A stretch of 8,604 bases of DNA from an uncultured cyanobacterium (GCA_903862155.1 CAIOXF010000358.1:1-8604); one strand, 5' to 3'; counted from the stretch's first letter, positions 1-7,807 are shown. Notes: generated by a model from the sequence alone, not told the origin. Numbers and translations: made by a program.

Positions 1-3000
1 AGAGCGGCGCGGCGCAGGTAGGCATCGTCGTGGGCGGCCTGGCGACCCACCGGCGTGTTGATCACGAACTGGATGCGGCCGGAGCGGATCGCGTCTTCAA
101 TGTTGGGCCGGCCCTCATGCACCTTGAGGATGCTCTCCACGCTCAGACCCGCCTGGCGCAGCACCGCCGAGGTGCCCTCGGTGGCGATCAGGGAGAAGCC
201 CAGCCCGGCGAGCCGCTGGGCCACCGGCACCAGGGCCTGCTTGTCGCGGTCGTGGGTGGAGAGGAACACGCAGCCACTGGTGGGCAAGGCTTCGCCCGCC
301 GCTAGCTCGGCCTTGGCATAGGCGTAGCCAAAGCTGGTGGCCGTGCCCATCACCTCACCGGTGGAGCGCATCTCGGGGCCCAGCACGGTGTCGGAGCCGG
401 GGAAGCGCTTGAACGGCAGCACCGCCTCCTTCACCGCCTGGAGGGGCGGCTGGGGCTCGGAGGTGATGCCCAGCTCCGCCAGCTCGCGGCCGGCCATCAG
501 CTGGCTGGCGATCTTGGCCAGGGGAACGCCGGTGGCCTTGGCCACGAACGGCACCGTGCGCGAGGCCCGGGGATTGGCCTCGATGATGAACACCGTTTCG
601 GTGCCATCCGCAGCAAGCTGCACGGCGAACTGCAGGTTGATCAGGCCGCGCACCTGCAGCGCCAGGGCCAGGTCGCGAGTCCACTGGCGAATGGTGGTCA
701 GCGCTCCCTCACCCAGGCTCACCGCCGGCAGGCAGCAGGCCGAATCGCCGGAGTGGATGCCGGCCGGCTCGATGTGCTCCATCAGGCCGCCGATCACCAC
801 GTTGCCGGCAACATCACACAGCGCGTCTACATCCACCTCGGTGGCGTTTTCCAGGTACTGATCGATCAGCACAGGGTGGTCGGGCTCCACATTCACCGCC
901 TCATTCATGTAGCGGTTGAGCTCGGTCTCATCGAACACCACTTCCATGGCCCGGCCGCCCAGCACATAGCTGGGGCGCACCACCACGGGGTAGCCCACCC
1001 GGGCGGCCACGGCGCGGGCCTCCTCCTCGCTGCGGGCTAGGCCATTGCGGGGCTGGCGGATCTCCAGGCGCCGCAGGATCGCCTCGAACTGCTCGCGGTC
1101 TTCTGCGGTGTCGATCGACTCAGGCGAGGTGCCCCAGATGCGGGTGCCGGTGGCCTGGCCCTCGGGGCTGGCTAGCCAGCGCAGCAGCGGAATGGCGAGC
1201 TTCAGCGGCGTCTGGCCGCCGAACTGCACAATCACCCCTTCAGGCTTTTCGGCCTCAATGATGTTGAGCACGTCTTCGAGGGTGAGCGGCTCGAAGTAGA
1301 GGCGATCGGATGTGTCGTAGTCGGTCGACACCGTTTCAGGGTTGCTGTTCACCATCACCGTGGCGAAGCCTGCGTCCCGCAGCGAGAAGGAGGCGTGGCA
1401 GCAGCAGTAGTCGAACTCGATCCCCTGGCCAATGCGATTGGGGCCGCCGCCCAGGATCATCACCTTGCGGCGCGATTCGGGCTGCACCTCGTTTTCGGGG
1501 GGCACCCGCTCCAACTCACCTCTGGCGTTCAAACGCTCCAGCGGCCGCTCGTAGGTGGCGTAGTGATACGGGGTTCGCGAGGCGAACTCAGCGGCGCAGG
1601 TGTCCACGGTCTTGAACACCGCGTTCACCCCCAAGCGTTGGCGATGGCGTCGCACGGCCAGCTCATCGCTGCCGGTGGCCCAGGCGATCTGACGGTCGGA
1701 GAAGCCCAGCTGCTTGAGCGCCAGCAGCCCTTCAGCCCCCAGCTGAGGCAGGGCCTTGCCCCGCAGCAGGCGCCCTTCGGCCTCCACGATCCGCCGCAAC
1801 TTGGCCAGGAACCAGGGATCGATCGCGCTCAACCGGTGAATCTCGGCGTCGCTGCGGCCGGCCACCATTGCCGCACGCACAGCGAAGATCCGATCCGGCG
1901 TGGGAGTGCGCAGGGCCCGATCCAGCTCCGTGGCAGCCAGCTGGGGATCAGGTCGATCGCAGCCCCAGCCGGCATGGCCCGTTTCCAGGGAACGCAGCGC
2001 CTTCTGAAACGACTCTTCGAAACTGCGGCCGATGGCCATGGCCTCACCCACTGATTTCATCGAGGTGGTGAGCACTGCCGGGCTGCTCTGGAATTTCTCG
2101 AAGGCGAAGCGCGGAATCTTCGTAACCACGTAATCAATCGTGGGCTCGAAGCAAGCCGGCGTGGCGCCGGTGATGTCGTTGACGATCTCGTCGAGGGTGT
2201 AGCCCACCGCCAGGCGGGCAGCGATCTTGGCGATCGGGAAGCCGGTGGCCTTGGAGGCCAGGGCCGAACTGCGGCTGACCCGGGGATTCATCTCGATCAC
2301 GATCACATCGCCATTGGCGGGGTTGATCGCGAACTGGATGTTGCTGCCGCCGGTGTCCACGCCGATCTCGCGGATGATCGCGATCGACTGGTCGCGCAGG
2401 CGCTGGTACTCGCGGTCGGTGAGGGTTTGGGCGGGGGCCACGGTGATCGAGTCACCGGTGTGCACCCCCATCGGGTCGAGGTTCTCGATCGAGCACACGA
2501 TCACCACGTTGTCGGCGGAGTCGCGCATCACCTCCAGCTCGAACTCCTTCCAGCCGAGCAGCGACTGCTCGATCAGGATCTGGCTCACCGGGCTGGCCTC
2601 CAGGCCGCTTTTGCAGATCGCCCGGAATTCCTCGGGGTTGTAGGCAATGCCCCCGCCGCTACCGCCCAGGGTGAACGCGGGCCGGATGATGCGCGGGTAG
2701 CTGCCGATGGCATCGCCCACCGCCTCGGCTTCTTCGATCGTGTTGGCGATGCCCGAGGGGCACACCATCACGCCGATGCGCTCCATCGCCTCCTTGAACA
2801 GGAGCCGGTCTTCTGCCTTATTGATGGCCTCCAGATTGGCGCCGATCAGCTCCACCCCGTGCCTCTCCAGGGTGCCGTTCTCCGCCAGGGCCACCGCCAG
2901 GTTGAGGGCGGTCTGGCCGCCCATGGTGGGCAGCAGGGCGTCGGGCTTCTCGATCTCGATCACCCGCGTCACCACCTCGGGAGTGAGCGGCTCGATGTAG

Positions 3001-3191
3001 GTGCGATCCGCCATGTCGGGATCGGTCATGATCGAGGCCGGATTGCTATTCACCAGCACCACCTCGAAACCCTCGGCCCGCAGCGCCTTGCAGGCCTGGG
3101 TGCCGGAGTAATCGAATTCACAGGCCTGGCCGATCACGATTGGCCCCGAACCCAGCAGCAGGATGCGACGCAGATCCGTGCGACGGGGCAT
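1..3191 (-). CDS. carB: Carbamoyl-phosphate synthase large subunit (3' end outside window)
   Basis: This cytoplasmic enzyme, with the CarA glutaminase subunit, makes carbamoyl phosphate from bicarbonate, glutamine-derived ammonia and two ATP, for arginine and pyrimidine synthesis. The frame opens at ATG 3191-3189 and reads MPRRTDLRRILLLGSGPIVI, the family's typical N-terminus. It stays in frame at every point I sampled, and 1063 codons are present. The first ATP-grasp half contains RPAFTLGGSGGG (R170 onward) and EMNPR near plus position 2290. The linker contains IHRLSAIDPWFLAK near 1810-1850. The second half contains GVIVQFGGQTPLKL near 1205-1245, RPSYVLGGRAMEVV (R739 onward) and IIEANPRASRTVPFVAKA near 540-585. 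The C-terminal MGS-like allosteric domain (from about residue 955) includes VHEGRP and VINTPVGR. By comparison with E. coli CarB (1073 residues), about 40 residues are missing past the edge. The gene is divergent from the DUF3318 cluster. No frameshift or lost motif was seen. Confidence 0.98.
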   Translation of the reverse strand, partial: MPRRTDLRRILLLGSGPIVIGQACEFDYSGTQACKALRAEGFEVVLVNSNPASIMTDPDMADRTYIEPLTPEVVTRVIEIEKPDALLPTMGGQTALNLAVALAENGTLERHGVELIGANLEAINKAEDRLLFKEAMERIGVMVCPSGIANTIEEAEAVGDAIGSYPRIIRPAFTLGGSGGGIAYNPEEFRAICKSGLEASPVSQILIEQSLLGWKEFELEVMRDSADNVVIVCSIENLDPMGVHTGDSITVAPAQTLTDREYQRLRDQSIAIIREIGVDTGGSNIQFAINPANGDVIVIEMNPRVSRSSALASKATGFPIAKIAARLAVGYTLDEIVNDITGATPACFEPTIDYVVTKIPRFAFEKFQSSPAVLTTSMKSVGEAMAIGRSFEESFQKALRSLETGHAGWGCDRPDPQLAATELDRALRTPTPDRIFAVRAAMVAGRSDAEIHRLSAIDPWFLAKLRRIVEAEGRLLRGKALPQLGAEGLLALKQLGFSDRQIAWATGSDELAVRRHRQRLGVNAVFKTVDTCAAEFASRTPYHYATYERPLERLNARGELERVPPENEVQPESRRKVMILGGGPNRIGQGIEFDYCCCHASFSLRDAGFATVMVNSNPETVSTDYDTSDRLYFEPLTLEDVLNIIEAEKPEGVIVQFGGQTPLKLAIPLLRWLASPEGQATGTRIWGTSPESIDTAEDREQFEAILRRLEIRQPRNGLARSEEEARAVAARVGYPVVVRPSYVLGGRAMEVVFDETELNRYMNEAVNVEPDHPVLIDQYLENATEVDVDALCDVAGNVVIGGLMEHIEPAGIHSGDSACCLPAVSLGEGALTTIRQWTRDLALALQVRGLINLQFAVQLAADGTETVFIIEANPRASRTVPFVAKATGVPLAKIASQLMAGRELAELGITSEPQPPLQAVKEAVLPFKRFPGSDTVLGPEMRSTGEVMGTATSFGYAYAKAELAAGEALPTSGCVFLSTHDRDKQALVPVAQRLAGLGFSLIATEGTSAVLRQAGLSVESILKVHEGRPNIEDAIRSGRIQFVINTPVGRQAAHDDAYLRRAA

Positions 3192-3201
3192 GGGCGGGGG
3201 C

Positions 3202-3218
3202 GGCAGGCCAAACCTGCC
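3202..3218 (-). other. Small GC-rich hairpin in the carB leader
   Basis: A perfect 6-bp inverted repeat, GGCAGG / CCTGCC with a 5-nt loop, ends 10 nt upstream of the carB ATG, where a ribosome binding site would lie. No Shine-Dalgarno sequence is visible between hairpin and start. It could affect carB translation or be chance in GC-rich DNA. The rest of the 3192-3318 intergenic region must hold promoters for both divergent genes, but I find no convincing -35/-10 pair on either strand. Confidence 0.3.
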
Positions 3219-3318
3219 TAGCCTCTCACGCGTAGCCCCAACCCACCGTTCAGAAGCAAGCTGGCAACGGGATTGGCCTCGCTAACCTGACTCAAGCTTT
3301 GGTGAGCGATTCCACGCA

Positions 3319-3954
3319 ATGAGCGAACTCCAGCGCCTCAAGGGGCTGCTGCCCCCGGAAATGCAGAGCTGGGTTTTCGTGGAAGCCGCCGCCTCCGTGG
3401 AGCCACCGCTGATCACGATCGAGGAGATCGGCCGCGACGAGGTGGAAATCCAGGTGGATCTCGAGAAGTGGGATGCGCTGGCGATCGACCACCGCAACCT
3501 GCTCTTCTGGCACGAGGTGGGTCGCATCCAGAACGATGCGATCCCCCGCGATGGCTGGGAGATGGCGGCCCTGGCCATCGGCCTGGGCGGCGCCATCGGT
3601 GAGCTGTGGGTGCAGGACGGCCTGCTGCTGGTGATGGCCCTGGGTCTCTCGGGCTTCGCGGGCTACCGCCTGTATCTGAAGAACAACTCCGAGAAGCGCC
3701 TGCGCGATGCCATCGAGGCCGATGAGCGCGCCATCGATCTGGCCTGCCGCTTCGGCTACACCCTGCCGAATGCCTACAAGAGCCTTGGGGGGGCCCTGAA
3801 GGAGCTGGTGGAACAAACCCGCAAAAAGAAAAAGCGCAGCTTCTACGAAGACCGGCTGGAGGCGCTGCGCAAGAGTGCAGGCAAGGCCCGTGCCGAAATG
3901 GCGCAGCAGCAGGGGTCCCGTCAATCCGTCACCAGCGAGAACGTCTATGGCTGA
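3319..3954 (+). CDS. DUF3318-family cyanobacterial membrane protein, function unknown
   Basis: A 211-residue protein that I recognise as the cyanobacterial DUF3318 family, which has no assigned function. A soluble N-terminal part (1-79) contains the motif NLLFWHEVGRIQND (60-73). Two adjacent hydrophobic segments follow (about 81-98 and 100-119), forming a probable membrane hairpin. A charged, probably helical C-terminal part comes next (about 120-195), with a basic patch RKKKKR at 168-173 and a Gln/Ser-rich tail. No signal peptide is seen. An in-frame TAA at 3283-3285 lies upstream and no other start intervenes, so ATG 3319 is the only ATG start available; no Shine-Dalgarno precedes it. It is the first gene of the plus cluster, and its last 8 bases overlap rsfS, suggesting translational coupling. 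HEVGR resembles part of a metalloprotease motif but lacks the second His of HExxH, so no protease role is claimed. Confidence 0.9.
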   Translation: MSELQRLKGLLPPEMQSWVFVEAAASVEPPLITIEEIGRDEVEIQVDLEKWDALAIDHRNLLFWHEVGRIQNDAIPRDGWEMAALAIGLGGAIGELWVQDGLLLVMALGLSGFAGYRLYLKNNSEKRLRDAIEADERAIDLACRFGYTLPNAYKSLGGALKELVEQTRKKKKRSFYEDRLEALRKSAGKARAEMAQQQGSRQSVTSENVYG

Positions 3955-4348
3955 AGTGGCCGGCACCACCACCCGCGATCAGGCCACCGAGGCCTTGGCG
4001 CGCATGGCCGCCGAAGCCTGTGATGACCGCAAGGCCGTGGACATCCGCCTGATCCGGGTGGATGAGGTGAGCTCCCTGGCCGACTGGTTCGTGATCTGCA
4101 GCGGTCTCTCCGACGTGCAGGTGCGCGCCATCGCCCGCTCGGTGGAAGACACCCTCGAGGAGGAAACCGGGCGGCTTCCCCTGCGCCGCGAAGGCCAGAG
4201 CGAGGGCCGCTGGGTGCTGCTCGACTACGGCGAAGTGATTGTGCATGTGCTGCTGCCCGAGGAACGCAGCTATTACGACCTGGAATCGTTCTGGGGCCAC
4301 GGCGAACAGATCCGCTATCTAGGCTCCGGCCAAGCCGAACCGTTCTGA
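3947..4348 (+). CDS. rsfS: Ribosomal silencing factor RsfS (Iojap family)
   Basis: RsfS binds ribosomal protein L14 (uL14) on the 50S subunit and blocks joining with 30S, lowering translation when nutrients are short; plastid and mitochondrial relatives are the Iojap proteins. The 133-residue product has usual family length. Seen motifs are the N-terminal helix with DDRKAVDIRLIRV (26-38), ADWFVICSG (45-53), SDVQVRAIA (55-63), EGRWVLLDYGEVIVHVL (86-102) and YYDLESFWG (109-117), covering the whole domain. I chose ATG 3947, which overlaps the DUF3318 stop in ATGGCTGA, because family similarity begins soon after it. A longer frame from 3875 adds 24 unconserved residues and an 82-base overlap. The next gene begins 3 bases after the stop, so expression is probably from the promoter ahead of DUF3318. 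The family is known to act in stationary phase and starvation; no local regulatory site is visible. Confidence 0.97.
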   Translation: MAEVAGTTTRDQATEALARMAAEACDDRKAVDIRLIRVDEVSSLADWFVICSGLSDVQVRAIARSVEDTLEEETGRLPLRREGQSEGRWVLLDYGEVIVHVLLPEERSYYDLESFWGHGEQIRYLGSGQAEPF

Positions 4349-4351
4349 ACT

Positions 4352-4843
4352 GTGAGTGCCGTTGCCTGCCCGGTACCTCCCGAGCAACGGCCCCTTCAGG
4401 AATACGAGCAGCTCAAGCAGTCGTGGTTCTTCGTGTGGCCCTCGGAGAACCTGGCGGGACTGCTCAAACCTCTCGCCATTAGTTGGCTGATCGTGCTGCC
4501 GATCACGGTGGTGGTGGCCAGCGGCAGCTGGGTGCTGCGCCACGACCCCGCCCGCATGGTGGTGTCGGGGATGGTGGCGGCCATTGCCCTACCGGTGCTG
4601 CTGCTGGTACGCCAGTGGCTGGGCTGGAGCTACGTACACAAACGGCTGGTGAGTGAGCGGGTGGAATACGAAGAGTCGGGCTGGTACGACGGCCAGGTCT
4701 GGGAGAAGCCCCTCGCTTGGCGCCAGCAGGATCTACTCGTGGCCACTCACCAGGTGCGGCCCGTGCTGGAGCGCCTCCAGCAGGGCATTGGCCTGGCTGC
4801 CACCCTCATGCTGCTCGGGGCAAGCCTCTGTCAGGCTCTGTAG
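4352..4843 (+). CDS. CGLD27 / Ycf36-like DUF1230 membrane protein
   Basis: A 163-residue protein of the DUF1230 family, which includes plastid-encoded Ycf36 of red algae and nuclear CGLD27 of the green lineage and diatoms. Its biochemical role is unknown; the Arabidopsis relative has been linked to iron homeostasis. Diagnostic sequence seen: CPVPPEQRP at 6-14, EYEQLKQSWFFVWP at 17-30, HKRLV at 96-100, and YEESGWYDGQVWEKPLAWR at 106-124. Three hydrophobic stretches lie at about 39-58, 69-87 and 144-162, so it is probably a thylakoid or plasma-membrane protein. The start is GTG at 4352, 3 bases after the rsfS stop; no ATG lies between the rsfS stop and the conserved CPVP motif, so GTG is well supported. 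Close spacing on both sides places it inside the rsfS-asparaginase operon. Family assignment is firm and function is not. Confidence 0.93.
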   Translation: MSAVACPVPPEQRPLQEYEQLKQSWFFVWPSENLAGLLKPLAISWLIVLPITVVVASGSWVLRHDPARMVVSGMVAAIALPVLLLVRQWLGWSYVHKRLVSERVEYEESGWYDGQVWEKPLAWRQQDLLVATHQVRPVLERLQQGIGLAATLMLLGASLCQAL

Positions 4844-4862
4844 AGCTGGCCTTTCGCGCTGC

Positions 4863-5828
4863 ATGACCCTGTCCTCCAGCTTCGGCAGTTCCACCCGGGC
4901 CGGAGCCCCGGCGCTTGAGGTGCGGCTGCTGAGGGACGGGATCGTGGAGTCGCGCCATCGCGCGCATGCGGTGGTGTGTGACAGCCGCGGCCGGGTACTG
5001 ATGAAGGCCGGCGATCCCCAGCAACTGAGCTTCATCCGCTCGGCCCTCAAGCCGTTCCAGGCCACGGTGTTTGTGGCCAGCGGCACCGCCGACCAGATGG
5101 ACTGCGGCGATCGGGGCCTGGCGATCGCCTGCGCCTCCCATGCCGGCACCCCGGCCCACGCCCGGGAGGCCTTCCGGCTGCTGTGGGGGGCCGAGATTGA
5201 GGCCGAACAGCTCCAGTGCCCGGTACCCAACGGCAGCACCAGCCCGCTGGAGCACAACTGCTCAGGCAAGCACGCCGCGTTTCTGGCCACCTGCCGCCGC
5301 CTGGGCTGGAGCACCGAGAGCTACCTGCAGCCGGAGCATCCGCTGCAGCAGGAGATCCTCAAGCGGGTGGCTGAGCTGCTGGGCCTGCCAGCCGAGGAAG
5401 TGCTGGTGGCCCGCGACGACTGCGGCGCCCCCACTCTCCAGCTACAGCTGGCCCAGATGGCCCTGCTGTTTGCCCACCTTGGGGCAGGCGCCCAGCCTGA
5501 TCTGGAGCGCCTCAGCCGCGCCATGCTCGCCCACCCCGACCTGGTGGCCGGCGAGGGGCGCTTCGACACCGAACTGATGCGCCGCGGCCTGGGCCAGGTG
5601 CTCAGCAAGGGCGGCGCTGAAGGCATCCAGTGCCTGAGCCGGGTGGGCGAAGGGATGGGCGTGGCGATCAAGGTGGAAGACGGCTCCTCCCGCGCCAAGC
5701 ACGCGGTAGCTCTACAGCTGATGGAGCAGCTCGACTGGCTCACCCCCGGCACCCTGGAAGAGCTGCGCAGCCAGTTCATGGCGCCCGCCTCCCACCTGCG
5801 CCTGGAGGTTCTGGGGGAGCTCAGGTAG
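4863..5828 (+). CDS. L-asparaginase of the Asparaginase_II (Rhizobium etli ReAV-like) family
   Basis: Predicted to hydrolyse L-asparagine to aspartate and ammonia in the cytoplasm. The 321-residue product matches the Asparaginase_II family, which is unrelated to E. coli AnsA/AnsB and has a beta-lactamase-like fold. Residues expected from the R. etli ReAV structure are present: SxxK as S60-A-L-K63 (ReAV Ser48/Lys51), S92 in ACASHAGTP (Ser80), zinc ligands C133 and K136 in HNCSGKH (Cys135/Lys138), and C187 in RDDCGAPT (Cys189). The second tandem's lysine (ReAV Lys263) is either K249 in KGGAEG or K270 in IKVEDGS. ATG 4863 was chosen because the family starts near LEVRLLRDG and the gap to the CGLD27 stop is 19 bases. 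An in-frame extension back to 4653 would lie wholly inside CGLD27 and has no family character. It is the last protein gene before the initiator tRNA. All key residues are intact. Confidence 0.93.
   Translation: MTLSSSFGSSTRAGAPALEVRLLRDGIVESRHRAHAVVCDSRGRVLMKAGDPQQLSFIRSALKPFQATVFVASGTADQMDCGDRGLAIACASHAGTPAHAREAFRLLWGAEIEAEQLQCPVPNGSTSPLEHNCSGKHAAFLATCRRLGWSTESYLQPEHPLQQEILKRVAELLGLPAEEVLVARDDCGAPTLQLQLAQMALLFAHLGAGAQPDLERLSRAMLAHPDLVAGEGRFDTELMRRGLGQVLSKGGAEGIQCLSRVGEGMGVAIKVEDGSSRAKHAVALQLMEQLDWLTPGTLEELRSQFMAPASHLRLEVLGELR
5121..5128. repeat. HIP1 palindrome GCGATCGC
   Basis: A perfect copy of the cyanobacterial highly iterated palindrome, inside the asparaginase gene. Two copies in this window slightly exceed chance for this GC content but are far below HIP1-rich cyanobacterial genomes. 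Confidence 0.55.
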
Positions 5829-5843
5829 CGGAGAACACCGATC

Positions 5844-5852
5844 TGTTATGGT
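5844..5852 (+). promoter_or_regulatory. Candidate extended -10 promoter for the initiator tRNA
   Basis: TGT followed by TATGGT forms an extended -10 element, which would start transcription a few bases before the mature tRNA 5' end at 5864. No clear -35 element is seen, as that position falls at the asparaginase stop codon. Read-through from the asparaginase operon is the alternative source of the tRNA transcript. Confidence 0.35.
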
Positions 5853-5863
5853 TAAGAGGTCGC

Positions 5864-5940
<77 letters not shown>

Positions 5941-5946
5941 ACTCCC

Positions 5947-5980
5947 AAAACCCCGGTAGGGCTCCTGCCGGGGTTTTTGT
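5947..5980 (+). terminator. Intrinsic terminator after the initiator tRNA
   Basis: The arms AACCCCGGTAGG (5949-5960) and CCTGCCGGGGTT (5964-5975) form a 12-bp stem with one G-U pair and a 3-base loop, followed by a T-rich run TTTTTGTTTG. It closes the tRNA transcript, and perhaps the whole asparaginase operon, and separates it from the GMC gene at 6015. Confidence 0.93.
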
Positions 5981-6014
5981 TTGTCTGTTCATCTGAACCG
6001 TCCCCCCTCAGCCC

Positions 6015-7691
6015 ATGTCATCCGCTGTTGCCCCGTTGCCCGAGGGTTTCAGCCCCGATGCCGTGGTGGTGGGCTCCGGCGCCACCGGTGGCGTGGCCGC
6101 CATGGTGCTGGCTGAAGCCGGCTTGAAGGTGCTGGTGCTCGAGGCCGGGCCCCAGCTGGAGGCCCGCCAGGCCCTGGGCTCCGAGCCCCTCAACAGCCTG
6201 CGGCGGGTGGCGAATCTGGCCAGTGGCAAGCACAACCGCCAGCGCCATCACCCCGGCTACTGGAAGCAAAACCCTGAGCTGTTCGCCGACGAGCGGCTCA
6301 ACCCCTATTCCACCCCGGCCGATGCGCCGTTTCTGTGGACCCGTGGCCGTCAGGTGGGCGGCAAAAGCCTCACCTGGGGTGGCATCACCCTGCGCCTCTC
6401 AGACCACGAGTTCAAGGCAGGTAGCCGGGATGGGCTGAGCCCCGACTGGCCGATCAGCCACGCCGATCTGGCCCCCTACTACGGGCAGCTGGAGCGGCTG
6501 TTCGGGGTGCAGGGGAGCCGCGATGGCCTGGAGCAGCTGCCGGATGGGGAGCTCGAGCCGCCGCTGCCGTTCACCCCCGGAGAGGAGCAGCTGCAGCGGG
6601 CGATCGGCCGGGAGCTGGGCCTTCCCCTGATCCATTCCCGCGGGTTTTCGCTGCACCGCGGCAACGGCTGGCCCCGCCACAGCAGCTGCGGCGTCACCCT
6701 GGCCCGGGCCCTGGCCACCGGCCGGGTGGTGGTGCGCACCGGAGCGGTGGTGAGCCACATGGAGCTCAGCGCCAGCGGCGATCGCGCCGAGGCGGTGGTG
6801 TTTGTGGATGCGGCCAACCGCAGCCGCCAGCGGGTGGCAGCGCCCCTGGTGGTGCTCTGCGCCTCCACCCTGGAGACCGGGCGGATCCTGCTGCACTCCC
6901 AGGCCCAGGGGGCAGCGTTGGACGACTCCGGCTGCCTGGGGCGCCATCTGATGGATCACGTGTCGACGGCACGGTTCTTCTCGATGCCCGGCGCTCCGGT
7001 AGCCGCCCCCAGCGAGCTCTCCGGTGCCGGCAGCTGCTTCATCCCCAACACCGTGAACCTGGGCGAGGCCTCGATCGAGCCCGAGGGCCCGGCGGACTTT
7101 GCCCGGGGCTACGGCATCTGGACCGCCCTGCAGCGCTTTGATCCGCCGCGGCCGCTGCAGCGCCGGCCCGATGAGGCGGTGGGCTTCCTGATCGCCCACG
7201 GCGAGGTGCTGCCCCACGCCGACAACCAACTGAGCCTCGATGGCTCTCAGTGCGATGGCTGGGGGCTCCCGGTGCCCCACATCGCCATGCGCTGGCGGGG
7301 CAACGAGGAACGGATGGTGGCCCACATGCACCGGCGCATGGCAGCGGTGTGCGAGGCCGCCGGAGCCACGATCCGCCCGATTGAGGATCTTTTCGTGCTG
7401 CCGCTGCTGGAGCCCCTGGTGAAAACCAGCCTGGCGGTGAGCCCGGGAGCCCCGCCGCCGGGCTACTACATCCACGAGCTAGGGGGAGCGCGCATGGCCG
7501 CCAGCGCCGATGGGGGCGTGGTGGATCCCCTCAACCGCTGCTGGCGGGCGCCCAATGTGCTGGTGGTGGACGGGGCCTGCTGGCCGAGTGCGGGCTGGCA
7601 GAGCCCCACCCTCACTGAGATGGCGATCACCTGGCGGGCCTGCGAGGCAGCCGTGTCGGGAATGGCTCACGCAGGGGCCCATCCGGTGTGA
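6015..7691 (+). CDS. GMC-family FAD-dependent oxidoreductase, substrate unknown
   Basis: A 558-residue flavoprotein of the glucose-methanol-choline oxidoreductase superfamily; members oxidise alcohols, sugars or sugar acids using FAD. Seen in order: an N-terminal Rossmann motif VVVGSGATGG (17-26) with E43 in VLVLEAG as the expected ADP-ribose ligand; RGRQVGGKSLTWGG (110-123), the FAD-covering GMC motif; VVLCASTLETGRIL (279-292); and the C-terminal domain with HELGGARM (487-494), VLVVDGACWPS (515-525) and SPTLTEMAITWRA (530-542). H487 is the likely catalytic base. The partner position 43 residues on, usually His or Asn in an NPT motif, is S530 here. No signal peptide or membrane segment is seen, so it is probably cytoplasmic. 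No gluconate-dehydrogenase-type small subunit or cytochrome gene is adjacent. The gene lies between two terminators and is probably transcribed alone; ATG 6015 has no clear Shine-Dalgarno. The superfamily is certain, the substrate cannot be told. Confidence 0.94.
   Translation: MSSAVAPLPEGFSPDAVVVGSGATGGVAAMVLAEAGLKVLVLEAGPQLEARQALGSEPLNSLRRVANLASGKHNRQRHHPGYWKQNPELFADERLNPYSTPADAPFLWTRGRQVGGKSLTWGGITLRLSDHEFKAGSRDGLSPDWPISHADLAPYYGQLERLFGVQGSRDGLEQLPDGELEPPLPFTPGEEQLQRAIGRELGLPLIHSRGFSLHRGNGWPRHSSCGVTLARALATGRVVVRTGAVVSHMELSASGDRAEAVVFVDAANRSRQRVAAPLVVLCASTLETGRILLHSQAQGAALDDSGCLGRHLMDHVSTARFFSMPGAPVAAPSELSGAGSCFIPNTVNLGEASIEPEGPADFARGYGIWTALQRFDPPRPLQRRPDEAVGFLIAHGEVLPHADNQLSLDGSQCDGWGLPVPHIAMRWRGNEERMVAHMHRRMAAVCEAAGATIRPIEDLFVLPLLEPLVKTSLAVSPGAPPPGYYIHELGGARMAASADGGVVDPLNRCWRAPNVLVVDGACWPSAGWQSPTLTEMAITWRACEAAVSGMAHAGAHPV
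6778..6785. repeat. HIP1 palindrome GCGATCGC
   Basis: The second perfect HIP1 copy in the window, inside the GMC oxidoreductase gene. Confidence 0.55.
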
Positions 7692-7765
7692 ATGGCTACG
7701 GAGTGCCCTGGCGGTGCTCCGCACAATGAGCGGGCGACCTTTACGGGTCGGGCAAGGGAGAACAG

Positions 7766-7797
7766 GGGCGGGGGTTGGCACCTCCGCTCTTTTTTTC
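7766..7797 (+). terminator. Intrinsic terminator after the GMC oxidoreductase gene
   Basis: The arms GGGCGGGGG (7766-7774) and CCTCCGCTC (7781-7789) form a 9-bp stem with two G-U pairs and a 6-base loop, followed by seven T (7790-7796). It stops plus-strand transcription just before the convergent DUF2811 gene, whose stop codon is at 7808. On the minus strand there is no T run after the stem, so it is probably not bidirectional. Confidence 0.88.
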
Positions 7798-7807
7798 ACC
7801 CCAGCGC

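Noticed and set aside
1395..2054. Long plus-strand ORFs (219 codons here, also 2427-3221 and 337-861) opposite carB
   Set aside because: They are antisense shadows of the well-supported carB frame in GC-rich DNA; the translations are His/Gly/Arg-rich with no family character.
3875..3946. A 24-codon upstream extension of rsfS
   Set aside because: It lies inside DUF3318, has no RsfS similarity, and ATG 3947 gives the usual family length.
4653..4862. A 70-codon upstream extension of the asparaginase frame
   Set aside because: It mostly overlaps the CGLD27-like gene, is rich in Ser/Arg/Cys/Trp as expected of an out-of-frame translation, and similarity to the family begins only after ATG 4863.
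6399..7475. A 358-codon minus-strand ORF
   Set aside because: It lies entirely opposite the GMC oxidoreductase, whose motifs are clear; the antisense translation is low-complexity His/Gly/Ala-rich.
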